Source: Gammaproteobacteria bacterium UBA2675 (GTDB lineage Bacteria; Pseudomonadota; Gammaproteobacteria; Pseudomonadales; Pseudohongiellaceae). From it: a stretch of DNA of 64,000 nucleotides. Position 1 is the first letter of the stretch, and every line of letters starts with the position of its first letter. Position numbers and translations under genes: made by a program. Shown piece after piece: positions 35,396-44,028 of this stretch. The stretch spans positions 186,001 to 250,000 of the forward strand of contig DEMH01000014.1 of NCBI GenBank assembly GCA_002354805.1. Reading direction: 5' to 3'. The notes under the pieces were generated by a model that was not told where the DNA came from, searched no databases, and saw only the letters and a list, made by a program, of their open reading frames with translations.

Positions 35396-37098
35396 AGATC
35401 GCTAATCGCCTGGTGTTGACTGAGATAGACCTGACCACTTAAGGACTGCAGAAAGTGCGTGGTCTCCAGTGCATCCATCACCGGGCCCTTGACCTCAGAC
35501 AGATGAAGTTTGATGCCATTATCGGCCAGGCGGCGGTTGATGGCCTCAAGCGACTCCAGCGCACTCAGGTCAATCTCATTGACCGCACTGCACATCAGAA
35601 CGACATGCTGCAGCGCGGGTCTCTCCGCCACTTCACGGTATATCAGGTCTTCCAGATAGCGCGAGTTGGCGAAATAAAGACTCTCATCTACGCGCAGCGA
35701 CAGGATAGTGTCATAGGTGATGACCTCATGTCGTTCAACATTGCGATAATGCTCTGTCCCGGGCACCTGTCCCACGATGGCAACATGCGGGCGTGAACTT
35801 TTGTACATGTGAACCAGCACGGACACGATAATACCGGCGGCCACGCCGGCCTCAACACCTTCCAGCCAGGTCAGCAGAATGGTACTGCAGACGGCCAGAA
35901 AATCGGCACGCGAATACTGCCATGCCTTTTTTACAATACTGAAATCAACCAGAGACAGCACAGCGGCAATAATGGTTGCCGACAGTGTGGCTTTGGGCAA
36001 CCACGCCAGCAAAGGCATCAGGAAAAAGGTTGCCAGTCCCATCAGTATTGCGGCGAGCAGGCCGGCAGCCGGCGTCGCGGCGCCCGCATCAAAATTTACC
36101 ACCGAGCGTGCGAAACCGCCCGCCACCGGAAACCCACCGGCGAACGAGGCCGCCATATTTGACGCCCCCAGACCGATGAGCTCCTGATCCGGATCAATCC
36201 TCTCGCGACGCCTGGCGGCCAGTCCCTGGGCTACGGAAACTGATTCCACAAAACCCAGAATGGCAATCAGGGCCGCAGAACCCGCCAGCGCCAGCCACAG
36301 CCCAAAGTCCATCACTGGCAGTGCCAGTGCCGGCAGCCCTGCGGGTACATCACCAACCAGTGTCAGCCCCCTGTTGCCAAGATCCAGCGACCACGCTGCA
36401 ACGGCTGTTGCAACCACGGCCACAATCGGGCTGAGTCGCGACAGTATGACGGCCAGACGCTGATTGAGACCAAACCGAACCAGCAATGCCGCGAGGTAAC
36501 GTTTTGTCCACAGCAGATATGCCAGCGTACCCACACCGACTGTAATCGTTGGCCAGTTTAAGCTGCCAGCCGCCGATTGAAATCCTGCCACAAGCGATGG
36601 GACCAGCTGCAACAGAGTCTGTCCACCTGCCTGTATGCCAAGAATGCCCGGCAATTGCCCCAATGCAATAATGACACCTGACGCCGTTATGAACCCCGCG
36701 ATAACTGGATGCGATAAAAAATTGGCCAGAAAGCCCAGTCGCAATAGACCCAGCAGTACCAGAAACAGGCCCGCCATCATAGCCAGCAGCGTTGACGCCG
36801 CAATTACCTGAGCAGCATCAGCAAGCTCCAGCCTGGCTACCGCTGCGGCTGTCATCAGCGACACTACGGCAACGGGTCCTACAGATAGCGCCCGACTGGT
36901 GCCGAAAACCGCGTATACCATCAACGGGAAAATACTCGCATACAGACCCATCTCTGGCGGCAAGCCAGCCAGCAGGGCGTAAGCAAGTGATTGAGGAACC
37001 AGCATGACCGTAACGATGACGGCAGCCAGCAGATCATCAGTGAACTGGGCCGCGCGGTACTGGCGGCCCCAGTTCAGAATGGGCAGGTAACGGTTCAA
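35365..37098 (-). CDS. SulP family anion transporter with STAS domain
   Basis: The 577-residue inner-membrane protein has 10-14 hydrophobic segments followed by a C-terminal STAS domain (about residues 450-560). The first helices carry the SulP signature (QSLAYALLAGLPPEMGLYAS). SulP proteins move sulfate, bicarbonate or other anions. Here it follows a DUF442 gene with a 4-base overlap and an SQR gene, so removal of sulfur oxidation products is one possibility. Confidence 0.88.
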   Translation of the reverse strand: MNRYLPILNWGRQYRAAQFTDDLLAAVIVTVMLVPQSLAYALLAGLPPEMGLYASIFPLMVYAVFGTSRALSVGPVAVVSLMTAAAVARLELADAAQVIAASTLLAMMAGLFLVLLGLLRLGFLANFLSHPVIAGFITASGVIIALGQLPGILGIQAGGQTLLQLVPSLVAGFQSAAGSLNWPTITVGVGTLAYLLWTKRYLAALLVRFGLNQRLAVILSRLSPIVAVVATAVAAWSLDLGNRGLTLVGDVPAGLPALALPVMDFGLWLALAGSAALIAILGFVESVSVAQGLAARRRERIDPDQELIGLGASNMAASFAGGFPVAGGFARSVVNFDAGAATPAAGLLAAILMGLATFFLMPLLAWLPKATLSATIIAAVLSLVDFSIVKKAWQYSRADFLAVCSTILLTWLEGVEAGVAAGIIVSVLVHMYKSSRPHVAIVGQVPGTEHYRNVERHEVITYDTILSLRVDESLYFANSRYLEDLIYREVAERPALQHVVLMCSAVNEIDLSALESLEAINRRLADNGIKLHLSEVKGPVMDALETTHFLQSLSGQVYLSQHQAISDLQRSTAIATP

Positions 37099-37523
37099 CC
37101 CTGGCTTTGTTGCGCCAGCCAGCCCGCGACCCCTCTAAGGTCATAGCCAGCTTCCGCACCATGAGAGACTACAGCTTCCGGGGCCATGCCTTTAAGGCCT
37201 GATGCCAATCCCCAGAGCTGGATGGAACGTGTACCACTGCGACAGTAAGCCAGTACCGGACGCGGTGCGTTGTCCAGAGCTTCGGAAAAAGCCGCCACAT
37301 CTTCAAGGCTAAGCTCCCCGGATACAACCGGGATATAGCGAAACTGCATGCCATGATCCTCTGCGACAGCCTGGATCTCGGCGCGCAACGGCTGACCGGC
37401 CGCTTCACCGTCGGGGCGATTGCAGATGATGGTCTTGAAGCCGGCTGCGGCCATCATGTCGACATCATCTGCTGTCAATTGCTCCGCGACCGCGAATTCG
37501 TCAGTCACCTGTTTTGCCTTCAT
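37095..37523 (-). CDS. TIGR01244/DUF442 sulfurtransferase-phosphatase-like protein
   Basis: The 142-residue protein has a dual-specificity-phosphatase-like fold, with a VLAYCRSGTRS loop (Cys-x5-Arg) and an N-terminal block ending KTIICNRPDGE. The family is found near or fused to persulfide dioxygenases in sulfide-detoxification operons and is annotated as a sulfur transferase. No dioxygenase is next to it here. It ends inside the SulP start (ATGA) and begins about 40 bases from the SQR stop. Confidence 0.8.
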   Translation of the reverse strand: MKAKQVTDEFAVAEQLTADDVDMMAAAGFKTIICNRPDGEAAGQPLRAEIQAVAEDHGMQFRYIPVVSGELSLEDVAAFSEALDNAPRPVLAYCRSGTRSIQLWGLASGLKGMAPEAVVSHGAEAGYDLRGVAGWLAQQSQG

Positions 37524-37566
37524 ATACTTTACTCCATGTTCTTCATAAATTTACGCCCTTGGGCAA

Positions 37567-38802
37567 TCACACCACATCGGGCTTAACAAGCCACTCCCTG
37601 CCTTTCAACATGCCGTTCCAGTAGAGCCAGGGCAGAAAGTCCTTTTTCAGCAGCCACGCCAGGCGTGTCGGCTGCTTGCCCTGCAGCAGCCAGGTCGGCA
37701 TGCTGGGCAGCAGCTTTCCACCGTAACCAAACTCTGCCAGCACTATTTTGCCGCGCTCAACGGTGAGCGGACACGAGCCGTAGCCATTGTAGTTTGCATG
37801 ACCCTGCAGCACGCCCATATCAGACAGAACATTGCAGGCCACAATTGGTGCCTGCTTGCGGGCCGCCGCTGCCGTTTTGGCATTGGGCGCGCTGATGACA
37901 TCACCCAGCGACCAGATATTAGTGTAGCGCTTGTGACGCAGGGTTTGCTGATCCACATCAACCCAGCCGGCACTGTCTGCCAGCGGGCTGCTGCGAATGA
38001 AATCCGGCGCCTGCTGTGGTGGGCAGACGTGAATCATATCAAATTCTGTCTCGACAGTTTCCTTGTTTCCGTCACTATCGCTTTTCACGAACCAGGCTTT
38101 ACGGGCTTCGCCGTCGATCTTCACCAGGTTGTGACTGAACTTTAATTCTGCCTGATAGCGTTTGACGTACTCCATCAGGGCAGGCACGTAGTCGGAAACG
38201 CCAAAAAGCGCACCGCCGGCATTGTAAAACTCAATATCGATGTTTTTAAGGACACCCTGGCGCAACCAGTAATCTGCAGACAGATACATGGCTTTCTGGG
38301 GAGCTCCAGCGCACTTGATGGGCATGGGCGGCTGGGTAAACAGCGCGCGGCCGGATTTCAGACCCTGCACCAGCTTCCAGGTATAAGGCGCCAGGTCATA
38401 TCTGTAGTTGGAGGTTACCCCATTCAGACCCAGTGTATCGGTCAGGCCTTCGACCCCTTCCCAGTTCAGTTTCAGACCCGGAGCAACAATCAGGCGCTCA
38501 TAGGTCAACTGGCTGTTATCATCAAGCCTCACAATATTATTGTCAGGCTCAAACTCGGTAACCGCAGCTTTTATCCAGTTGGCACCATCGGGGATCAGTG
38601 AGGCCGTCGTTCGTTCAGTCTGGGCTGCATCAAAAATACCGCCACCGACCATAGTCCAGCCGGGCTGATAGTAATGCTTCTCGGATTTATCAACCAGCGC
38701 GATGCTCAGACCAGTCTTGCGCTTGAGCAGACTGGCAGCCACAGAAATTCCTCCGGCGCCGGCACCGACAATCACGATATCGAAATGTGTTCTGGTAGTC
38801 AT
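37567..38802 (-). CDS. sqr: Sulfide:quinone oxidoreductase (type II-like)
   Basis: From the ATG at 38802 (GGGGA upstream) the protein has 411 residues. The FAD-binding start is FDIVIVGAGAGGISVAASLL. The redox cysteines are in PIKCAGAPQKAMYLS and NGYGSCPLTVERGK, the pattern of the mitochondrial/type II SQR group. It oxidises sulfide to persulfide or polysulfide and passes electrons to quinone at the inner membrane. A GTG at 38823 would add 7 residues. It leads a three-gene unit with the DUF442 and SulP genes. Confidence 0.85.
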   Translation of the reverse strand: MTTRTHFDIVIVGAGAGGISVAASLLKRKTGLSIALVDKSEKHYYQPGWTMVGGGIFDAAQTERTTASLIPDGANWIKAAVTEFEPDNNIVRLDDNSQLTYERLIVAPGLKLNWEGVEGLTDTLGLNGVTSNYRYDLAPYTWKLVQGLKSGRALFTQPPMPIKCAGAPQKAMYLSADYWLRQGVLKNIDIEFYNAGGALFGVSDYVPALMEYVKRYQAELKFSHNLVKIDGEARKAWFVKSDSDGNKETVETEFDMIHVCPPQQAPDFIRSSPLADSAGWVDVDQQTLRHKRYTNIWSLGDVISAPNAKTAAAARKQAPIVACNVLSDMGVLQGHANYNGYGSCPLTVERGKIVLAEFGYGGKLLPSMPTWLLQGKQPTRLAWLLKKDFLPWLYWNGMLKGREWLVKPDVV

Positions 38803-38893
38803 GGCATCATCCCCGCTGTTCACATGGAAACAGTGGTTATCATGACGCCTGGGCCTGCAGCGGTCAATCGCCGCCGTTAGTGTTGATGACTAC

Positions 38894-39703
38894 TCAGGCG
38901 GCCTTCTGTTTGCTGCCGCTTACAGCCATGTCTGCTCGTGGGCGCAGCGCAGATACTGCGGCCTCACGTGCCCAGAATACCAGCTTGAGATTGCCCTGCA
39001 TGTCCTCGGTCAGCGCTGAGCAGTTTTCTACCCAGTCGCCATCATTGCAGTACAGAACTCCGTCCAGCTCGGTGATTTCAGGGTGATGAATATGGCCGCA
39101 GACGATGCCGTCAAGCCCGCGCCTGCGGGCATGCGCGCATCCTGTCTGGCGATAGCGCACAATTGCCTCGCCGGCGCCACTTATACGCTGTTTGATATAG
39201 CCAGCCAGTGACCAGTAATCGCGGCCACGCCAGACCCGGTAACGGTTGTACCAGCGGTTGATGAACATCAGCATTCGGTAGGCTTTGTCGCCCAGCCAGG
39301 CATGCCAGGGTCCGAAACAGACTTCCTGATCAAACTGATCACCGTGCAGCACCAGCATTTTGCGGCCATCTGCCAGCGTGTGAATGTATTCGCGGTGAAT
39401 CTCGACATCGCCAAGTGCCATGCCGTCATATTTCTGCGCTGGCTCATCGTGATTGCCCGGCAGGTAAATGACCTGAGTTCCCTCTGAGGAAAGACTGATA
39501 AGCTTATGCAGCAGACGATTGTGGCTGTCAGGCCACATGAACTGGCGTTGCATGGCCCACATGTCGATGATATCGCCAATCAGATACAGACGATCGATAC
39601 GAGTGTGCTTGAGAAAATCCAGCAGAAATTCTGCCTTGCAGTCCTGGTCACCGAGGTGAATGTCGGACAGGAACACTGTGCGGTAATGTTTGCGTTTTTC
39701 CAT
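38894..39703 (-). CDS. UDP-2,3-diacylglucosamine diphosphatase-like metallophosphoesterase
   Basis: The 269-residue protein has the calcineurin-type metal motifs FLSDIHLGD, GDIIDMW, GNHDE and CGHIHHP. The arrangement matches the LpxH-like COG2908 group. It is larger than classical LpxH (about 240) and may be a paralogue acting on another nucleotide-lipid. The start at 39703 gives the standard MEKRKHYRTVFLSDIHLG beginning; an ATG at 39748 would add 15 residues. Confidence 0.78.
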   Translation of the reverse strand: MEKRKHYRTVFLSDIHLGDQDCKAEFLLDFLKHTRIDRLYLIGDIIDMWAMQRQFMWPDSHNRLLHKLISLSSEGTQVIYLPGNHDEPAQKYDGMALGDVEIHREYIHTLADGRKMLVLHGDQFDQEVCFGPWHAWLGDKAYRMLMFINRWYNRYRVWRGRDYWSLAGYIKQRISGAGEAIVRYRQTGCAHARRRGLDGIVCGHIHHPEITELDGVLYCNDGDWVENCSALTEDMQGNLKLVFWAREAAVSALRPRADMAVSGSKQKAA

Positions 39704-39800
39704 CAGAACAACTCCAGTTGCCATCTTGATGGAAGCACAGCTTAACAACCGGACATAACAGAACCGTAAACAAGCAGTGACGGTTTAGTGACAAATAAAA

Positions 39801-39827
39801 GGCCCGACAGAGCGTGTCTGTCGGGCC
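39801..39827 (-). terminator. Rho-independent terminator of the modEABC operon
   Basis: An 11-bp perfect stem (GGCCCGACAGA paired with TCTGTCGGGCC) has a 5-base loop. On the minus strand it is followed by TTTTATTT, a proper U tract. It lies 133 bases beyond the modC stop. Confidence 0.85.
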
Positions 39828-39959
39828 AAAGGAGAGAACTGTACCTATACACCTTCCTTTACGTGCCGAAAGCCAAGACTGTCCCATGTAAAACTATTGC
39901 GAACCGCCAGCGAGGCTTTGTCATTGGTTACGGTTAGTATGACGAATCGGTTCAGTCTT

Positions 39960-41024
39960 TTATTCCATTAATGCCACCGACTTTATAAGCGCCCATATTT
40001 CGGTACCGACATTAAGCCCCAGTCGCTCTGCAGACCAAGCCGTTACCTCTATCTGAAGAGCCTGGCCGTCTGCCAATTGGGCCGTCAGCAATTGCTGCTG
40101 ATCGGCGATCGGCGTGCTTGCCACGATAGTGGCTCTCAGCTGGTTACGAATACTGATTCGACCGGGGTCGTCCAAAGCCACGCTGACATCTCGCGCCAGC
40201 ACACGAACCCTCGCCTCTCCGGAGCGAGCGGATCCTGCTCTGACCAGAAGGGAGATCTTAGCGGTCTTGAAGGTCCGCAGGCCGGAGGCATCCGCTTCAT
40301 CAAGAGTTCCCCGCAGGATACTCGCCGGGCCCTCATCAGCGAACAGTGGCGACGCCGGATCAGCCATCGCCTGTTCAATTGCCAGGGTCCTGGTAACACG
40401 TCCCTGATCCATAAAGACAACACGGTCCGCCAGGCGCTGCACTTCATCGGGTGAGTGCGTCACGAGAATGACTGGGACTTCGCTGTCACGGGTCACATCC
40501 AGCAGAAAGGGCAGAATATCGCGCTTGCTCTGGGTATCCAGCGCTGCCAGAGGTTCATCCAGCAGTAACAGATCAGGGCTGGTCAGCAGCGCGCGACCCA
40601 GTGACACCCGTTGTCGCTGCCCTCCGGACAGCTGATCAATGCGCCGACCCAGCAGTGGTCCCAGCTCCAGGCGACTGAAAACCTGCTCCGGGTGCTGGCG
40701 ACGATGTTCTGGTTTGGTCCGTTTGTAGCCATAAAGCAGATTGTCGGAAACATCCAGGTGGGGCAACAAGCTGTGCTCCTGAAACACCAGCCCGAGGCGG
40801 CGCTGCTCGGTGGGTTTGAATATTCTTCCCTGTTGCCAGACAGACTCCCCCCACAGGACCTCCGCTCCCCGCACACGATCGAGCCCTGCAATGACTCGCA
40901 GCAGACTGGTTTTGCCGCAGCCAGAGCGACCAAACAGCGCAGTGACTCCAGTCATTTCAATCTGCTCCGCAACCTTCAGCAGAAACTGCTCACGCCGCCA
41001 CTCGACATTGATACTCAGATGCAT
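39960..41024 (-). CDS. modC: Molybdate ABC transporter ATPase ModC
   Basis: The 354-residue protein has an ABC domain (Walker A GRSGCGKTS, signature LSGGQRQRVSLGRAL, Walker B LLLLDEPLAAL) and a C-terminal TOBE/Mop domain (about residues 285-350). It drives molybdate import with ModB. The start at 41024 follows GGAG 7 bases upstream and gives the usual MHLSINVEWRREQF beginning. modB ends 64 bases upstream. Confidence 0.93.
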   Translation of the reverse strand: MHLSINVEWRREQFLLKVAEQIEMTGVTALFGRSGCGKTSLLRVIAGLDRVRGAEVLWGESVWQQGRIFKPTEQRRLGLVFQEHSLLPHLDVSDNLLYGYKRTKPEHRRQHPEQVFSRLELGPLLGRRIDQLSGGQRQRVSLGRALLTSPDLLLLDEPLAALDTQSKRDILPFLLDVTRDSEVPVILVTHSPDEVQRLADRVVFMDQGRVTRTLAIEQAMADPASPLFADEGPASILRGTLDEADASGLRTFKTAKISLLVRAGSARSGEARVRVLARDVSVALDDPGRISIRNQLRATIVASTPIADQQQLLTAQLADGQALQIEVTAWSAERLGLNVGTEIWALIKSVALME

Positions 41025-41088
41025 GGCGATACTCCGTGAGTCACGCCAGGAGTTGACGCATCCGTCATGTTCAGCCAAAAGTTATTCA

Positions 41089-41775
41089 TCAGAATCGGAC
41101 CGTCCGGAATCGACGATTGAAGGCATAAACAACAAACAGCACAACAAACGCAAATATCAGCAACATGGCCGACAATCTGTGTGCTGCCGCGTAGTTCATG
41201 GATTCGGCATGATCATAGATCAATACCGACAATACGCGCGTCTCCCCCGGTATACTGCCGCCGAGCATCAGAATGACACCGAACTCGCCGATGGTGTGAG
41301 CAAAGGTCAGCGTGGCTGCGACAATAAAACCACCACGCGTTAGCGGCAGAATCACACTGAAAAACCGGTCTACCGGGCCTGCGCCCAGCGATGACGCTAC
41401 CTCTGCTGGCCTGCGGCCCAATGTGGAAAAGGCCTCTTGCAGCGGCTGCACGGCAAATGGCATGGAATAGATGACAGAGGCAAGCAGAATTCCTTCAAAA
41501 CTGAAAGCCAGATGATTCAGACCCATCTGTTCCAGCGTGGCGCCAATCGGGCCTCGCGGCCCGAGCACTATCAACAGATAGAAGCCAAGCACAGTCGGTG
41601 GCAATACCAATGGCAATGCCACCACCGACTGCACCAGCGTGCGCAGCCATGAGCGCCCGCTGGCCAGCCACCAGGCTATCGGTGTCGCCAGCAATAACAG
41701 TATTAGTGTGGTATACAGGCACAGCCGCAGCGTAAGCTCAATGGCCTGCCAGTCTTCGGGGCTCAGTCCCAACAC
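41089..41775 (-). CDS. modB: Molybdate ABC transporter permease ModB
   Basis: The 228-residue inner-membrane permease has five to six helices and the EAA-type loop (AFSTLGRRPAEVASSLGAGPVDRFF). PTVLGFYLL and GEFGVILMLGGSIPGETR are typical of ModB. It follows modA by 6 bases. Confidence 0.93.
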   Translation of the reverse strand: MLGLSPEDWQAIELTLRLCLYTTLILLLLATPIAWWLASGRSWLRTLVQSVVALPLVLPPTVLGFYLLIVLGPRGPIGATLEQMGLNHLAFSFEGILLASVIYSMPFAVQPLQEAFSTLGRRPAEVASSLGAGPVDRFFSVILPLTRGGFIVAATLTFAHTIGEFGVILMLGGSIPGETRVLSVLIYDHAESMNYAAAHRLSAMLLIFAFVVLFVVYAFNRRFRTVRF

Positions 41776-41781
41776 CTGAAC

Positions 41782-42579
41782 TCAGCTCCCTGCTGCCATG
41801 CCGGCGACCGGCATCTGGAACCCCGCCCGCAAGAGAATATCTGCCGCGTCCGTCTGACGCATAAACTCGATAAAGCGCCGCGCCGCACCGTTATCCTGAC
41901 CGCGCGCGGTCACCACCATCGACTGGGCAAGTGGCTCATGCAGCGAGTCATCGATCAAGGCATAGGGGCGTTCCACCAGGCCATCCAGCATGGCCAGCGA
42001 CAAGGCAGTGATCGCAACGTCCGCCGCCCCTGAAGCAGACATCTGAGCCACCTGTGAGATATTCTCCCCATACACTACCCGATTCTCTATCTGCGCCCAG
42101 ACACCCACTGCCTCCAGAGCCTCTCTGGCGCGCTGGCCATAGGGCGCAATGGCCGGCTGGGCAATGGCAATGCGCCGGAATCTGTCCTGAGTGAGATCAG
42201 TCAGCGCCAGACCTGTAACATCATGATTGGCGCTCCAAAACACCAGACGGCCCAGCGCATAAATCACTGGCTCGGAGGTGCCGGGCGCCTGTTCAAAAAG
42301 TGCCCCTGGATAGGCAGTATCTGCTGACAGAAACGCATCAAAAGGGGCGCCATTCAAAATCTGCGCGGTCAAACGCCCGGAGGCGCCATATATGATCGTG
42401 ATCGAATCTTCTGAATTGGCCTCCATAAAGGCTTCAGCAATCCGGTCGAGAGTCGGGCGCAGGGAGGAGGCCGCAGCGACCGTCGCTGACTCCGCCCAGC
42501 TCAATGCCATCGGAAACCCTGTCAGAACAACAAACAGCACCAGTCGCGCTCGAGCAGCTGCCAGTGTTGAAAAAGTCAT
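41782..42579 (-). CDS. modA: Molybdate-binding periplasmic protein ModA
   Basis: The 265-residue protein has a signal peptide (hydrophobic about residues 11-25, ending LSWAES) and the ligand-binding pattern AAASSLRPTLDRIA, then IIYGASGRLTAQI. It delivers molybdate or tungstate to ModBC. The ATG at 42579 gives a normal signal peptide; the ATG at 42606 is less likely. Confidence 0.92.
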   Translation of the reverse strand: MTFSTLAAARARLVLFVVLTGFPMALSWAESATVAAASSLRPTLDRIAEAFMEANSEDSITIIYGASGRLTAQILNGAPFDAFLSADTAYPGALFEQAPGTSEPVIYALGRLVFWSANHDVTGLALTDLTQDRFRRIAIAQPAIAPYGQRAREALEAVGVWAQIENRVVYGENISQVAQMSASGAADVAITALSLAMLDGLVERPYALIDDSLHEPLAQSMVVTARGQDNGAARRFIEFMRQTDAADILLRAGFQMPVAGMAAGS

Positions 42580-42613
42580 AAATATTCCAGTCCTGAAATG
42601 CGGCAAGTTTTAT

Positions 42614-43456
42614 TCAATCTTCCTGCACGGTAAGAATTATATTTGACGCCTTGATCAGAGCACAGATTGGCTTCCCCTCCTCCAGCTCCATGGCCTGAAG
42701 GCTTTCCGAGGTAATGATGGCCGCCAGTGTATTGCCGCCATCGAGGCGAATCACAACTTCGGCATTCACAGCCCCAGGGGTTATTCTCTGCACAGTTCCG
42801 CACAGACGGTTGCGGGCAGAGGTTCTGCCCGTGCTGTCTGCATCGGCCAGAATAATCCAGGACGCCTTGATCAGCGCCTGCACCTCGCGGCCTTCAGCCA
42901 ACCCCAGGTCCAGTACGCTTTCTTCTGTACAGATCGCAATCAACTGATCATCGCCACCCAGCCGGATCGACACCTCGGCGTTAACAGCACCATGCGTAAC
43001 CCCGACAATCCTGCCACTGAGCACGTTGCGCGCACTGGTTTTTGTTGTCAGCCGTCTTAGCATGCGCAAGGAGTCATCCAAATCAAATTCCCCGTTCTTC
43101 CCCATGGTCACGCTTTCAACAAAGGCCTGCTGCAGATTGCGCAACAGCTTAAGATCACGCACCAAATGCCTGCCTTCGTCGGTCAGTTCCGTCCCGCCGC
43201 CGCCGCGACCACCATGCTGGGCGCTAACCAGACTGCAGCCCGCCAGATTGTTCATGGCATCGACGGCATCCCAGGCCGCCTTGTAGGTAATGCCTACCTG
43301 TCGCGCAGCTGCGCTGATCGAACCACAATCACCAATTGCCTCCAGCAGGGCCAGCCGCCGCGGCGAAATTTCCCCCGCGGCCGTGGTCAGTACCCAGGGC
43401 GCGACGAAGTCGCCGCGCTCATGCGGGACACTCGTCTCGTGATCAGCTTTCTTCAT
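42614..43456 (-). CDS. modE: Molybdate-responsive regulator ModE
   Basis: The 280-residue protein has an N-terminal winged helix-turn-helix (about residues 30-95, GSISAAARQVGITYKAAWDA) and two Mop/TOBE domains (about 135-200 and 205-275, SARNVLSGRIVGVTHGAVNAEV and SARNRLCGTVQRITPGAVNAEV). With molybdate bound it represses the mod genes. Unlike E. coli, modE leads the same operon as modABC. A ModE-type operator abuts the start codon. Confidence 0.94.
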   Translation of the reverse strand: MKKADHETSVPHERGDFVAPWVLTTAAGEISPRRLALLEAIGDCGSISAAARQVGITYKAAWDAVDAMNNLAGCSLVSAQHGGRGGGGTELTDEGRHLVRDLKLLRNLQQAFVESVTMGKNGEFDLDDSLRMLRRLTTKTSARNVLSGRIVGVTHGAVNAEVSIRLGGDDQLIAICTEESVLDLGLAEGREVQALIKASWIILADADSTGRTSARNRLCGTVQRITPGAVNAEVVIRLDGGNTLAAIITSESLQAMELEEGKPICALIKASNIILTVQED

Positions 43457-43458
43457 AA

Positions 43459-43488
43459 ATCGAAATATAGTTTAGTATATAGCTTGAT
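43459..43488 (-). promoter_or_regulatory. ModE operator
   Basis: Bases ATCGAAATATA, six bases, then TATATAGCTTGAT form the ModE palindrome (consensus ATCGCTATATA-N6-TATATAACGAT). It begins 3 bases upstream of the modE ATG. Binding there would block transcription and expose no room for a normal leader, which implies strong autorepression when molybdate is plentiful. Confidence 0.8.
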
Positions 43489-43583
43489 GCAAGCAGGTGT
43501 TTGTCAGCGTTCCTTAGCATTTGTTGTCAGAGTTTTCGTTTGACTGATAGACTGTTCATCCAATAATCAAAAGGGAAAGTTCG

Positions 43584-43994
43584 ATGCTGCGTTCTGTCAA
43601 TCTGGAAGATTACATGGTCGACAAGCCGATCACGGTGGCACCTGAGGCACCACTGATCGAGGCAGTCGATCTGATCACCAAAAACCGGGTATCCGGTCTG
43701 TGTGTTGTTAACGAGACGGGTCAATTGCTGGGTATTTTGTCAGAGCTGGACTGCCTGAGAGGGATTCTTGGAGCCAGTTATGACCAGGGCTCGATCGGTC
43801 AGGTGCAGGACTATATGGTGTCGGCCAACATTAACTCCGCCAGACCCGGTGACCACATCATCGATATCGCCACCGACATGCTGTCAAAAGGGCAGCGTCG
43901 ACGCCCGGTCGTCAATGACAACGGACAACTGGTCGGACAGATTACCTGCCGTCAGATACTGGCTGCGGTTCGGCAGTTGTCAGCAGGCAACTGA
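43584..43994 (+). CDS. CBS domain protein
   Basis: The 136-residue protein consists of two CBS domains (about residues 10-60 and 75-133), for example VAPEAPLIEAVDLITKNRV and HIIDIATDMLSKGQRRRPV. CBS pairs bind adenosyl nucleotides and regulate enzymes or transporters. The partner is unknown. It is divergent from modE; the 127-base gap holds the ModE operator. Confidence 0.85.
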   Translation: MLRSVNLEDYMVDKPITVAPEAPLIEAVDLITKNRVSGLCVVNETGQLLGILSELDCLRGILGASYDQGSIGQVQDYMVSANINSARPGDHIIDIATDMLSKGQRRRPVVNDNGQLVGQITCRQILAAVRQLSAGN

Positions 43995-44028
43995 ACCGGA
44001 TCACGCGAGTCTGCAATTCCCGGTGCGG

